Positions 1 to 6,501 of a stretch of DNA of 8,055 bases are shown here, piece after piece (the first letter of the stretch is position 1; each line of letters begins with the position of its first letter). The position numbers were made by a program, and so were the translations under genes. The notes under the pieces were generated by a model. That model ran no database searches, was not told the origin of the DNA, and worked only from the letters and a program-made list of their open reading frames with translations. The stretch is from Desulfurococcales archaeon (lineage in GTDB: Archaea > Thermoproteota > Thermoprotei_A > Sulfolobales > WANQ01): assembly GCA_027043985.1 (NCBI GenBank), contig JALUDQ010000228.1, forward strand, positions 1 through 8,055, written 5' to 3'.

Positions 1-1337
1 CTATAATATTGTCTATAGTAGCCATAGGCTATGCGGCGATGGTGAACTCTAGTATTGCTGGCATTAAGAGCGACTTAAACACTATTAAATCCGAAATAGA
101 GAAGATTAAATCAGCTCCACCGCAGACAACAACTATTATACAGACACAAACAGTCACTCAAACAACAACGACAACCACGACAGCCGCCCCACAGCAGATT
201 ACTCTAAGAGTAATAGGTCCCTGGTCCGGCAAGTCGGCTGAATACTTTACCGCAGTCATAAACAACTATACTAAGCTTCACCCCAATGTCAAAATAGAAT
301 ACATTGCTCGGAGAGCAGAGGATCTAGCAAAGACGGTTCCACTACAGTTTGCTGCTGGTGAAACCCCTGCAGACGTCATCATTACGCCTTGGGCTTGGTG
401 GATTGTAGAAATGGCTAAGAAGGGCTATGTTGTCGACATCTCTGATCTGATAAACCCCGATCAGTATATTAGCGGAATAGTTGACAAGGTGACCTATGAA
501 GGCAAGATATACGGAGCACCCTTCACCATGTGGCTAAAACCAGGGTTCTGGTACCGTAAATCCTTCTTCCAGAAATATGGTCTCCAAGAACCAAAGACAT
601 GGGACGACTTCCTAAAACTATTAGACGAGATAAAGAAGATACCCGGCATCAAGAACCCAATAGTTACTGGCGATGGTGTTGGATGGCCTGAAAGCGATAT
701 AGTAGAGCATTTCTTGATAACCTTTGGAGGACCAGAACTACAGTACAAGCTAATATCATGTCAAGTAAAGTTCAATGATCCTCAAGTCAAGGAGATATTC
801 CACAACTACCTAGTACCATTGATCAAGGAAGGATACTTCAGCGAACCAATAGAATGGACCCAGGCAGCCGACCTATGGTGGAACGAACAATACGGCCTCT
901 ACTTCATGGGCACATGGATTACTGGTAGAGTACCAGACCCCAACGACCTAGACTTCTTCCCACTACCCGGAGCAAAGGGAGTAGTAGGAGGAGCAGACTA
1001 CGCATTCATACCAAAGTTCACCGACAAACTCGAAGCAGCAAAAGACTTCGTGAAATTCATAGCAACCGTAGGACAAGGATACCATGTAGCTGGTCCAGCA
1101 GGCAAGATACCTACATGGAAGGGTATTAGCGTAGACCAGCTATGGCCGCCAATGCAGTCAGTCTATAGGAAAATAACTGAGCGGGGAATGACCATAGTAC
1201 CCGACCTAGACGACACTGTTGGAGGAGACTGGCAGACGCTCTTCTGGGACCAGCTAAAACTACTATGGGCTGATCCAGACAAAGTAGACCAAATACTAGA
1301 CACTCTAACCCAACAACACCCACAATGCAAAGGCTAG
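1..1337 (+). CDS. Carbohydrate ABC transporter substrate-binding protein, membrane-anchored (5' partial)
   Basis: This is the extracytoplasmic binding protein of a family-1 (MalE-like) sugar importer. The frame stays open to the left edge; the first in-window start (TTG at 9) lies inside the hydrophobic anchor, so the true start is probably upstream. Residues here count from that TTG. A membrane helix runs to about residue 12. Residues 16-33 have hydrophobic residues at 16, 19, 23, 26, 30 and 33, a coiled-coil 3-4-3-4-3 spacing. A Thr/Gln-rich stalk spans about 39-63, and the two-lobed binding domain begins near 64 (ITLRVIGPWSG). Trp/Tyr-rich segments (TPWAWWIVEM, MWLKPGFWYRKSFF) suit sugar stacking. 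The domain has two Cys, 251 and 440, which could form a disulfide; that is inference. Two permeases and an ATPase follow. Trehalose or maltose is a likely ligand because treT is adjacent, but the sequence does not prove it. Confidence 0.9.
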   Translation, partial: IILSIVAIGYAAMVNSSIAGIKSDLNTIKSEIEKIKSAPPQTTTIIQTQTVTQTTTTTTTAAPQQITLRVIGPWSGKSAEYFTAVINNYTKLHPNVKIEYIARRAEDLAKTVPLQFAAGETPADVIITPWAWWIVEMAKKGYVVDISDLINPDQYISGIVDKVTYEGKIYGAPFTMWLKPGFWYRKSFFQKYGLQEPKTWDDFLKLLDEIKKIPGIKNPIVTGDGVGWPESDIVEHFLITFGGPELQYKLISCQVKFNDPQVKEIFHNYLVPLIKEGYFSEPIEWTQAADLWWNEQYGLYFMGTWITGRVPDPNDLDFFPLPGAKGVVGGADYAFIPKFTDKLEAAKDFVKFIATVGQGYHVAGPAGKIPTWKGISVDQLWPPMQSVYRKITERGMTIVPDLDDTVGGDWQTLFWDQLKLLWADPDKVDQILDTLTQQHPQCKG

Positions 1338-1382
1338 CAATGCAGAGTAGCTAGGCTGATAATAATTGTCTAATAAAACATC

Positions 1383-1388
1383 TTTTTT
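1383..1388 (+). terminator. Oligo-T tract after the binding-protein gene
   Basis: A run of six T lies 46 bases after the binding-protein stop codon. Archaeal RNA polymerase commonly terminates at such tracts without a strong hairpin. Because the permease and ATPase genes follow in the same direction, partial termination here would leave more message for the binding protein than for the membrane components. Efficiency cannot be judged from sequence. Confidence 0.4.
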
Positions 1389-1395
1389 CCTACTC

Positions 1396-1541
1396 CATAA
1401 AATACCTGGTCTCCCCTTCCCCGGAAGGACTCCCATGTAGAGATAAATGCGTGATCAAGAAACTTGTAGATGGGGCCCAGAGTAGTGGGCTTGGAGAACT
1501 ACTAGTGTATGTTGTCTAGTGTGTAGGTATAGGTGGATGCT
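1396..1541 (+). promoter_or_regulatory. Possible internal promoter and structured leader before the permease genes
   Basis: The 204-base gap between the binding protein and first permease (1338-1541) is much longer than the other gaps in this cluster. After the T tract it has a weak TATA-like ATAAAATA near 1396, a short palindrome CCTTCC-CC-GGAAGG at 1415-1428, and an inverted repeat GCCCA-gagtag-TGGGC at 1475-1490. In RNA the last gains two G-U pairs, making a 7-pair stem with a 6-base loop at 1473-1492. If transcription starts about 25 bases after the TATA-like element, these would sit in a leader of roughly 115 bases. No known riboswitch was recognised. Confidence 0.3.
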
Positions 1542-2462
1542 ATGGGTAGGGCTAAGAAGAGGAGTAAGAAGAAAATCATAATATTGTTCCTGTTACCCGA
1601 ACTAGTGCTTCTAGGAGCCTTCGTCCTCGGCCCCATAGCTGGCACCGTGTTCTTAAGCTTTGTTACACCAGAGGGCATAGGGTTAGGCAACTATTACCGG
1701 GTTATAACCGAGACTTCACCTGATAAGGCATTAATCATACCAGAGAATATTGTTGAGGCACAGCCACCTCCCTGGGGCGCATTAGTACACAATATAGTAT
1801 GGGTTGCTATCCACCTACCACTCGTAGTGTTCTTGGGAATGATACTAGCATACCTATTACACGAGGTAAAGGGAAGCTCTATTGTTAAATCAATAATATT
1901 CCTCGGCATGGTCATACCAATGGTTGTTGGAGGACTATTAATAAGATTCATATTCGATGGCACTCTTGGAGTAGTACCATTACTTTTCCAAGCAATAGGG
2001 TTGAACTCTCTAGCACATACGTGGACTAACTACCCGGAAACTGCCTTAATATCCCTCATCTTAGGCTCAGTATGGCTTTGGACTGGGTTCAGCTTAACAG
2101 TATACTCGGCAGCCTTCGAGTCGATGCCTAAGAGCTATATTGAGGCAGCAAAAATAGATGGTGCTAGCGGTATACAGATATTCTTCAAAATAGTATTCCC
2201 CTTGCTGAAACATGCAACTATCGTAGTAGTAGTAATGACGATGCTATGGGATCTAAAGATATTCGACATAGTATACGTTTCAACACTAGGTGGGCCCGGA
2301 GGAGCCTCAAATGTAATGGCACTAGTAATGTACACTTACTTCGCAAGAGCCCTAGACTATGGGAGATCTTCTGCAACAGCCGTCATCCTCGCATTGATAA
2401 CACTCATCCCCGGAGTATGGTTTATAAAGCAGGTGTTGAAAGGTGGCCCGAAGGAGAGGTAA
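1542..2462 (+). CDS. Carbohydrate ABC transporter permease, MalF-like
   Basis: This is the first inner-membrane permease of the sugar importer. A Lys/Arg-rich N-terminus (GRAKKRSKKK) precedes six predicted membrane helices, with an external loop between helices 1 and 2 that contains QPPPWG. The cytoplasmic coupling loop carries the ABC permease signature EAAKIDGASGIQIFFKIVFP from residue 201, with Gly at 207, which docks on the ATPase. It lacks the large periplasmic domain of enteric MalF, as is usual for archaeal and Gram-positive homologues. The ATG at 1542 is chosen because AGGTG at 1531-1535 lies 6 bases upstream; an alternative GTG at 1533 is part of that ribosome binding site. The gene overlaps the next permease by 20 bases. 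Substrate is inferred from context only. Confidence 0.93.
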   Translation: MGRAKKRSKKKIIILFLLPELVLLGAFVLGPIAGTVFLSFVTPEGIGLGNYYRVITETSPDKALIIPENIVEAQPPPWGALVHNIVWVAIHLPLVVFLGMILAYLLHEVKGSSIVKSIIFLGMVIPMVVGGLLIRFIFDGTLGVVPLLFQAIGLNSLAHTWTNYPETALISLILGSVWLWTGFSLTVYSAAFESMPKSYIEAAKIDGASGIQIFFKIVFPLLKHATIVVVVMTMLWDLKIFDIVYVSTLGGPGGASNVMALVMYTYFARALDYGRSSATAVILALITLIPGVWFIKQVLKGGPKER

Positions 2463-3291
2463 ACTTCTATTAAAATATATTATAATAAACATAGTAGTAT
2501 GGAGTATAGCGATAATATGGACTCTACCGTTCATAGGCGTTGCCATGACCTCGGTCAAGCCCTTCAGCGAAGTAGTAGTCCATGGATGGTGGAGCCTCAT
2601 AGGAAACTATACGTTAAAGAACTTCATAGACGCTTGGTCTAACCCAATGTACTCGGTTGCAATAGGCTATAGGAACTCCTTCATAGTAACCATACCAGCT
2701 ACAATAGCTCCACTATTCATTGCTGCACTAGCAGCATACGTGTTCTCAAGGTTTAGCTTCCCCTTGAAGACACTATTATTCATAGTACTCCTAGTGATAA
2801 TGGCAATGCCGCAGCAAATGTCCGTTATACCGTTATTCTTCATGTTGAACTCTATGGGGCTCTACGATAAACTACAGGGCCTAATACTAGTCCATACAGC
2901 TTGGGGGCTGGCATGGATGACCTTCTTCTTAAAGAACTTCTTCGACGCTCTACCAAGAGAAATAGAAGAGGCTGCGAGAGTAGATGGTGCTGGAGATGCT
3001 CAGATATTCTTCAAAATAGTATTACCTATGAGCATGCCGGCTATCGCTAGCGTGGCAGCAATACAATTCACATGGGTTTGGAGTGACTTCTTCTACGCAC
3101 TAATGTTCCTAGTAAACCCAGACAACTATGTCGTAACTCTCCAAGTAGCAAGCATGAAGGGACAATACCATATAGACTGGGGTCTCCTATCAGCTGGTTC
3201 AATAATGGCTATGTCCGTCCCCCTCCTACTCTACGCTCTCCTCCAGAAATACTATGTTAGAGGAATGGTTGGATGGACTCTTAAAGGGTGA
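2443..3291 (+). CDS. Carbohydrate ABC transporter permease, MalG-like
   Basis: This is the second permease of the importer, expected to pair with the MalF-like protein in the membrane. Six helices can be read after a basic start (ARRRGKLLLKY). The coupling signature EEAARVDGAGDAQIFFKIVLP is present, with EAA starting at residue 176 and Gly at 182. The 282-residue length is normal for MalG-type permeases. Translation starts at GTG 2443, with AGGTG at 2431-2435 seven bases upstream. Start and ribosome binding site both lie inside the end of the previous permease gene, giving a 20-base overlap that suggests translational coupling and equal production of the two subunits. The stop at 3289-3291 is part of the next gene's ribosome binding site. 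Confidence 0.93.
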   Translation: MARRRGKLLLKYIIINIVVWSIAIIWTLPFIGVAMTSVKPFSEVVVHGWWSLIGNYTLKNFIDAWSNPMYSVAIGYRNSFIVTIPATIAPLFIAALAAYVFSRFSFPLKTLLFIVLLVIMAMPQQMSVIPLFFMLNSMGLYDKLQGLILVHTAWGLAWMTFFLKNFFDALPREIEEAARVDGAGDAQIFFKIVLPMSMPAIASVAAIQFTWVWSDFFYALMFLVNPDNYVVTLQVASMKGQYHIDWGLLSAGSIMAMSVPLLLYALLQKYYVRGMVGWTLKG

Positions 3292-3292
3292 T
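3287..3292 (+). promoter_or_regulatory. Strong ribosome binding site of the ATPase gene
   Basis: GGTGAT matches the anti-Shine-Dalgarno end of crenarchaeal 16S rRNA and lies five bases before the ATG at 3298. It contains the TGA stop of the preceding permease gene, so termination and re-initiation are physically linked. Confidence 0.75.
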
Positions 3293-3297
3293 AACCC

Positions 3298-4401
3298 ATG
3301 GCACGAGTAGTATTAGAAAACATTGTAAAAAGATTTGGAAAAGTAGTAGCAGTAGACCACGTTAGTCTTGATGTACGTGATGGAGAGTTCATGGTACTAT
3401 TAGGCCCAAGCGGATGCGGTAAGACAACTACCCTCAGAATAATAGCTGGCCTAGAATTCCCAGACGAGGGAAGAGTACTAATAGACGGTAAAGACGTAAC
3501 AGACCTTGAGCCAAGAGACCGTGATGTAGCAATGGTTTTCCAAAACTATGCTCTCTACCCACACATGAAGGTCTTCGACAACATAGCCTTCCCATTAATG
3601 ATTAAGAGGAAAAGCCTAGGGTTAACAAAAGAAGAAATAAAGAAGAAAGTACTAGAAGTTGCACGACTACTGAAAATAGAAGATCTATTAGACCGTAAAC
3701 CCGGGCAACTGAGTGGTGGTCAACAACAGCGTGTAGCCTTAGCTAGAACGCTTATAAGAACACCAAAAGTATGGTTAATGGACGAGCCCCTATCAAATCT
3801 CGATGCATTATTAAGACTGGAAATGAGGGCTGAATTGAAGAGACTGCAGAAAGAACTCGGTATAACAACAATCTACGTCACCCACGATCAAGCGGAGGCA
3901 TTGAGTATGGCTGACCGTATAGCGGTTATGAATAAGGGTAGGATAATCCAGGTTGGAACACCCGATGAAATATACTTGAAGCCAAAACACGTCTTCGTGG
4001 GCAAGTTTATTGGAGCACCTCCAATGAACATTATAGAGTGTAGGATAGCGAGAATAGAGGACAAATACGTCTTAGAGTGCCCTGGATTCACTAGAACGTT
4101 TCCAGGTCAGCCGAGAAATATACGTGAGGGGATGAGGGTTCTCCTAGGAATAAGACCGGAATTCGTAGAAGTATACAAGGAACCCAAGCCAGACGCTATT
4201 AAGGCGAAGATACTTGTAACAGAGCCTCAGGGATCAGAGATAATATTAAACGTAGACATAAACCCAGAAGGCGAGGAAACCTTACTGAAAGTTAAGACTA
4301 AGCAGGGGCCAAGATACGAGATAGGCGAAATAGTATATCTTGCACCAGATTGGACTAAAGTAGCAGTATTCGACAAGGCCACCGGGTCTTCTCTAATCTA
4401 A
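3298..4401 (+). CDS. Sugar ABC transporter ATP-binding protein, MalK/MsmX-like
   Basis: This is the cytoplasmic ATPase that powers the importer, expected to work as a dimer under the two permeases. All catalytic motifs are intact: Walker A GPSGCGKTT (36-44), Q-loop Gln82 in VFQNYALYPH, signature LSGGQQQ (138-144), Walker B VWLMDE (158-163), D-loop SNLD (166-169) and switch His196. The approximately 130-residue C-terminal part is the MalK-type TOBE/OB regulatory domain (GAPPMNIIECRI, then GIRPEFVEV), which marks it as a carbohydrate-importer ATPase of the CUT1 type. Length (367) is normal. It starts six bases after the MalG-like gene and ends in a 4-base tail-to-tail overlap with treT. The specific sugar is inferred from treT; some such ATPases also serve several transporters. 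Confidence 0.95.
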   Translation: MARVVLENIVKRFGKVVAVDHVSLDVRDGEFMVLLGPSGCGKTTTLRIIAGLEFPDEGRVLIDGKDVTDLEPRDRDVAMVFQNYALYPHMKVFDNIAFPLMIKRKSLGLTKEEIKKKVLEVARLLKIEDLLDRKPGQLSGGQQQRVALARTLIRTPKVWLMDEPLSNLDALLRLEMRAELKRLQKELGITTIYVTHDQAEALSMADRIAVMNKGRIIQVGTPDEIYLKPKHVFVGKFIGAPPMNIIECRIARIEDKYVLECPGFTRTFPGQPRNIREGMRVLLGIRPEFVEVYKEPKPDAIKAKILVTEPQGSEIILNVDINPEGEETLLKVKTKQGPRYEIGEIVYLAPDWTKVAVFDKATGSSLI

Positions 4402-5642
4402 CCTCTTTTCTTCTCCACATACACCTCGTTTAGAATCCGTAGATAGTTTTCTAGGTGCTTGGTTACTATAAAGTTCTCCTTGACATGCCGGTAACCGTTT
4501 TCTCCAAGTCTTTTCCTCTCCTCAGGGTGCTTGATCAAGTATATTGTCTTTTCAGCAGCCTCTCTAATGGTTTTAACGAGGTATCCCGTTACCCCATCTA
4601 TTACTTGGAGCCTTATACCACCACTAGGCCTCGCTACCACTGGGGTCTTCTTCCACAAGGCTTCAGCTACAGCTAACCCAAAGCCCTCACGTATAGAGAG
4701 CTGTAAGGCTACATTCGCAGCCCTCTGAAAAGCATTTACCTCTAAAGCTCCTACACCCACAAGGTTTGTAAGGAAATGAATATCCTGGTCCTCACCCGCA
4801 TGTCTCAGAGTCTTCTCATAATAGATCCATCCCTCTGGGTCATCGTAAGCCATGCTTGCAACCATTAGCAATTGTACACCCGGTATCTTCTCCTTAACTA
4901 AGCGGTATACATCTATAGCTCCTAGAGGATCCTTCCACGGATCAAAACGGGCTACTTGGACTATTATAGGTCTCTCTGGATCCACATCATATCTCCTAAG
5001 GATTTCCTCTACTTTATCAGTGGGTAAGGGTTTATTCTTAGGGCTGAGGGGATCTATTGATGGAGGCATAACATATTTACGTGGTGTAGGGGTCTCGGGG
5101 TGAATGTATTCTTTTAGATGATATATTGAGGCATAATATCCCTTCAATAAGTCTGCTATAAACTCCCATACAGGCTTATAGGGCTTGCTTAAATCTATAT
5201 GACATCTCCAAATCCATACCCTACTATTTTCTCGAAACCTTCGTAGCCCAAGGGGCTGGGGGTCATGAACTACTATAAAGTCTCCAGCAAGATCTAAGCG
5301 CTCCGCATTTTCACGATTCACCTTCAAGTAGAGCTCCTTCATCTCATCCGTCAATTCTTTCTCGGCACCTTGTAGGGCATTATGGATGAGCTTAGTTACC
5401 TTGAAGAACTCTTCGGGTGCCTCTATAACCTCCCAAACAGTCTTCAACCCAACACTATTCATTAACGGAACCATAGTGTACAATATTTCTGCTACACCAC
5501 CACCAAAACTAGTAGAATTCACATGAGTTAAACCCAAGCCTCTTAAAGGCTCAGCTAACCTCTTAACCTCTTCAACCTTATCCCATCCTATAATATCCCC
5601 ATACATTTCCAGACTTCTATCCTCAAACCCTGAGACCTTCAT
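4398..5642 (-). CDS. treT: Trehalose glycosyltransferring synthase (TreT), GT4 family
   Basis: TreT reversibly joins the glucose of ADP- or UDP-glucose to free glucose to make trehalose; in Thermococcus litoralis and Pyrococcus horikoshii it lies with a trehalose/maltose ABC importer. The 414-residue length matches those enzymes. The protein has a two-domain GT-B layout. N-terminal motifs are GGGVAE (47-52), VHDPQP (125-130) and WRCHIDLS (145-152). The C-terminal domain has VARFDPWKDP with Arg232 and Lys237 expected to hold the nucleotide diphosphate, and the retaining GT4 EX7E motif with Glu319 and Glu327 (EGFGLAVAE). The start is ATG 5642, with GGTGG on the minus strand (5657-5653) ten bases upstream and a TATA box beyond that. 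No trehalose-phosphate synthase or phosphatase gene is visible, fitting one-step metabolism. A different sugar acceptor cannot be excluded. Confidence 0.9.
   Translation of the reverse strand: MKVSGFEDRSLEMYGDIIGWDKVEEVKRLAEPLRGLGLTHVNSTSFGGGVAEILYTMVPLMNSVGLKTVWEVIEAPEEFFKVTKLIHNALQGAEKELTDEMKELYLKVNRENAERLDLAGDFIVVHDPQPLGLRRFRENSRVWIWRCHIDLSKPYKPVWEFIADLLKGYYASIYHLKEYIHPETPTPRKYVMPPSIDPLSPKNKPLPTDKVEEILRRYDVDPERPIIVQVARFDPWKDPLGAIDVYRLVKEKIPGVQLLMVASMAYDDPEGWIYYEKTLRHAGEDQDIHFLTNLVGVGALEVNAFQRAANVALQLSIREGFGLAVAEALWKKTPVVARPSGGIRLQVIDGVTGYLVKTIREAAEKTIYLIKHPEERKRLGENGYRHVKENFIVTKHLENYLRILNEVYVEKKRG
4402..4415 (+). terminator. Pyrimidine-rich terminator-like tract after the ATPase gene
   Basis: Directly after the ATPase stop the + strand reads CCTCTTTTCTTCTC, with T4 at 4406-4409. 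This is the only T-rich stretch close to the end of the transporter operon, and it lies wholly inside the 3' end of treT, where the opposite strand encodes the tail VEKKRG. It is a plausible archaeal terminator, but weak by T content. Confidence 0.3.
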
Positions 5643-5665
5643 TTAGCAGAAGCCACCCACGTTAA

Positions 5666-5695
5666 GGAAACAACATATAATATATAACAGTTTCC
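5666..5695. repeat. Inverted repeat GGAAAC-N18-GTTTCC framing the treT TATA box
   Basis: Perfect 6-base arms lie at 5666-5671 and 5690-5695. The 18 bases between them are almost entirely the TATA element. Arm centres are 24 bases apart, near two helical turns, as expected for a dimeric regulator gripping both sides of the promoter. It does not match the TrmB operators of Thermococcales as I recall them. Operator function is inference. Confidence 0.45.
5675..5687 (-). promoter_or_regulatory. TATA box of treT
   Basis: The minus strand reads TTATATATTATAT, a strong archaeal box A, with a purine-rich GGAAAC just upstream that could serve as TFB recognition element. Expected transcription start is around 5655-5660, giving a short leader that carries the GGTGG ribosome binding site before ATG 5642. 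It is centred within an inverted repeat. Confidence 0.65.
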
Positions 5696-5842
5696 AAAAA
5701 CAATACCACTAATAGGTAGTAAGCCTTTGCTCAAACATAATCTTCTCAAACACTACCCGGAACGTCAAATAATACACTTGATTAAGAAAATCCGAGATAA
5801 GTATGTAGCGTAGTGTTCTAACAAATCCTATATGTGGGGTTC

Positions 5843-6121
5843 CTATCTTCTAACAATGTCTATTAGAATAATGGTGCCTATGAGGGCTGAGGACTGTATT
5901 ATTAGTAATGGTCTTGCTATTGCTGCGCCGTATCCAGCATTCTTCCATACCGTATATATGATTATTGATGATAGGCTTTGGATTATGAGTATGATTGATA
6001 ATAACACTAGTCTCAGCCCTATAGGTTTTCTCAGTAGAGGAGCCATTATCTTTAGAAGTATTGCCGATAAAACCAACTGGGCTACAGCCATTCCTATCAA
6101 AATACTCCAATACGATATCAC
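5843..6121 (-). CDS. Small three-helix membrane protein, unknown function
   Basis: This 92-residue protein is not recognised at family level. Three hydrophobic segments can be read: about residues 5-30, 37-60 and 70-90, with basic residues (Lys24, Arg31, Lys32, Arg37) in the first turn and a basic C-terminus (DIVRR). It has no Cys, His cluster or catalytic motif. Start is GTG 6121 with AGGTGA at 6133-6128 six bases upstream, all inside the end of the regulator gene. Its start overlaps that gene's stop as GTGA, so the two are translationally coupled. Pairs of a small winged-helix protein and a small multi-helix membrane protein are widespread in archaea; the membrane partner may sense a signal or modulate the regulator, which is inference. 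It is followed by a gene-free 200 bases before treT. Confidence 0.75.
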   Translation of the reverse strand: MISYWSILIGMAVAQLVLSAILLKIMAPLLRKPIGLRLVLLSIILIIQSLSSIIIYTVWKNAGYGAAIARPLLIIQSSALIGTIILIDIVRR

Positions 6122-6426
6122 GGTTTTTCACCTAATATTTCCCTTATGGATTTTTCAATTATTTCCCAATGATTTAATGCTTCTTGTGTTAATATATATG
6201 GTCTCCCATACCCCTTTCCCAGCCGCCTAATAAGACCATGTTCTTCCAAAACCTTTAGATGATGCATTATTGTACGATAATTCAAGCCGAGTTCTCTAGC
6301 AAGCTGGTTTGGATTCTTCGGGCTATCTTTAAGTAACAATAAGATTCTAGCTCTTGTTCTCCCACCCCTACTCCCCTCGATAAGCCATGTTATCATTATC
6401 TTGAACAGCCTCTCACTAGAACTCAA
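6118..6426 (-). CDS. Winged helix-turn-helix transcriptional regulator (ArsR-like fold)
   Basis: This 102-residue DNA-binding protein consists almost only of one winged-helix domain. After a short N-terminal helix comes the archaeal-type SRGGRTRARILLLL (19-32), then the helix-turn-helix NPNQLARELGLNYRTIMHHLKVLEEHGLI with recognition helix at about 49-61, then the wing GKGYGRPYILT (70-80). It has no Cys or obvious metal site, so metal or redox sensing as in classic ArsR or SurR is not indicated. The TTG start at 6426 is uncertain: the 75-base spacer upstream lacks AGGTG. ATG at 6396 is an alternative, but would drop ten residues before the first helix. An AT-rich TATA-like element lies on the minus strand around 6451-6443. 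Its targets are unknown; itself or treT downstream are candidates by position. Confidence 0.85.
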   Translation of the reverse strand: MSSSERLFKIMITWLIEGSRGGRTRARILLLLKDSPKNPNQLARELGLNYRTIMHHLKVLEEHGLIRRLGKGYGRPYILTQEALNHWEIIEKSIREILGEKP

Positions 6427-6460
6427 AGATTAGTCTCCATAGAATTATAATGATTGTATT

Positions 6461-6469
6461 GAAGAAAAA
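6461..6469 (-). terminator. T-rich terminator-like tract after the exported repeat-protein gene
   Basis: The minus strand reads TTTTTCTTC about 33 to 41 bases after the stop codon of the exported repeat protein and ahead of the regulator gene's presumed promoter. It is suitable for archaeal factor-independent termination, and would separate the two transcription units. Confidence 0.4.
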
Positions 6470-6501
6470 TGTTTTTGAAATCAATATTGTCTGTATGTAT
6501 T

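Noticed and set aside
494..748. Minus-strand open frame inside the binding-protein gene
   Set aside because: It is a shadow of a well-supported gene, with no promoter, ribosome binding site or family resemblance. The same applies to frames at 1126-1323, 1694-1963, 2135-2335, 2352-2600, 3888-4091, 4455-5103 and 7540-7797.
1338..1541. C/D box guide RNA or other known small RNA in the spacer
   Set aside because: Only partial matches to C box (GTGATCA near 1451) were found and no proper D boxes at suitable distance.
5709..5849. 46-codon open stretch on the minus strand between the membrane protein gene and treT
   Set aside because: It has no ATG, GTG or TTG at its beginning, no ribosome binding site, and this length is not surprising in AT-rich spacer; it was considered as a broken gene remnant but shows no family resemblance.
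5832..6230. 132-codon open frame on the + strand
   Set aside because: It lies antisense to the coupled winged-helix and membrane protein genes, has no ribosome binding site of the AGGTG type, and its translation shows no recognisable domain.
6427..6501. Strong operator in the spacer upstream of the winged-helix gene
   Set aside because: Only the short palindrome CAATATTG (6482-6489) and AT-rich sequence are present; this is too little in such DNA to claim a site.
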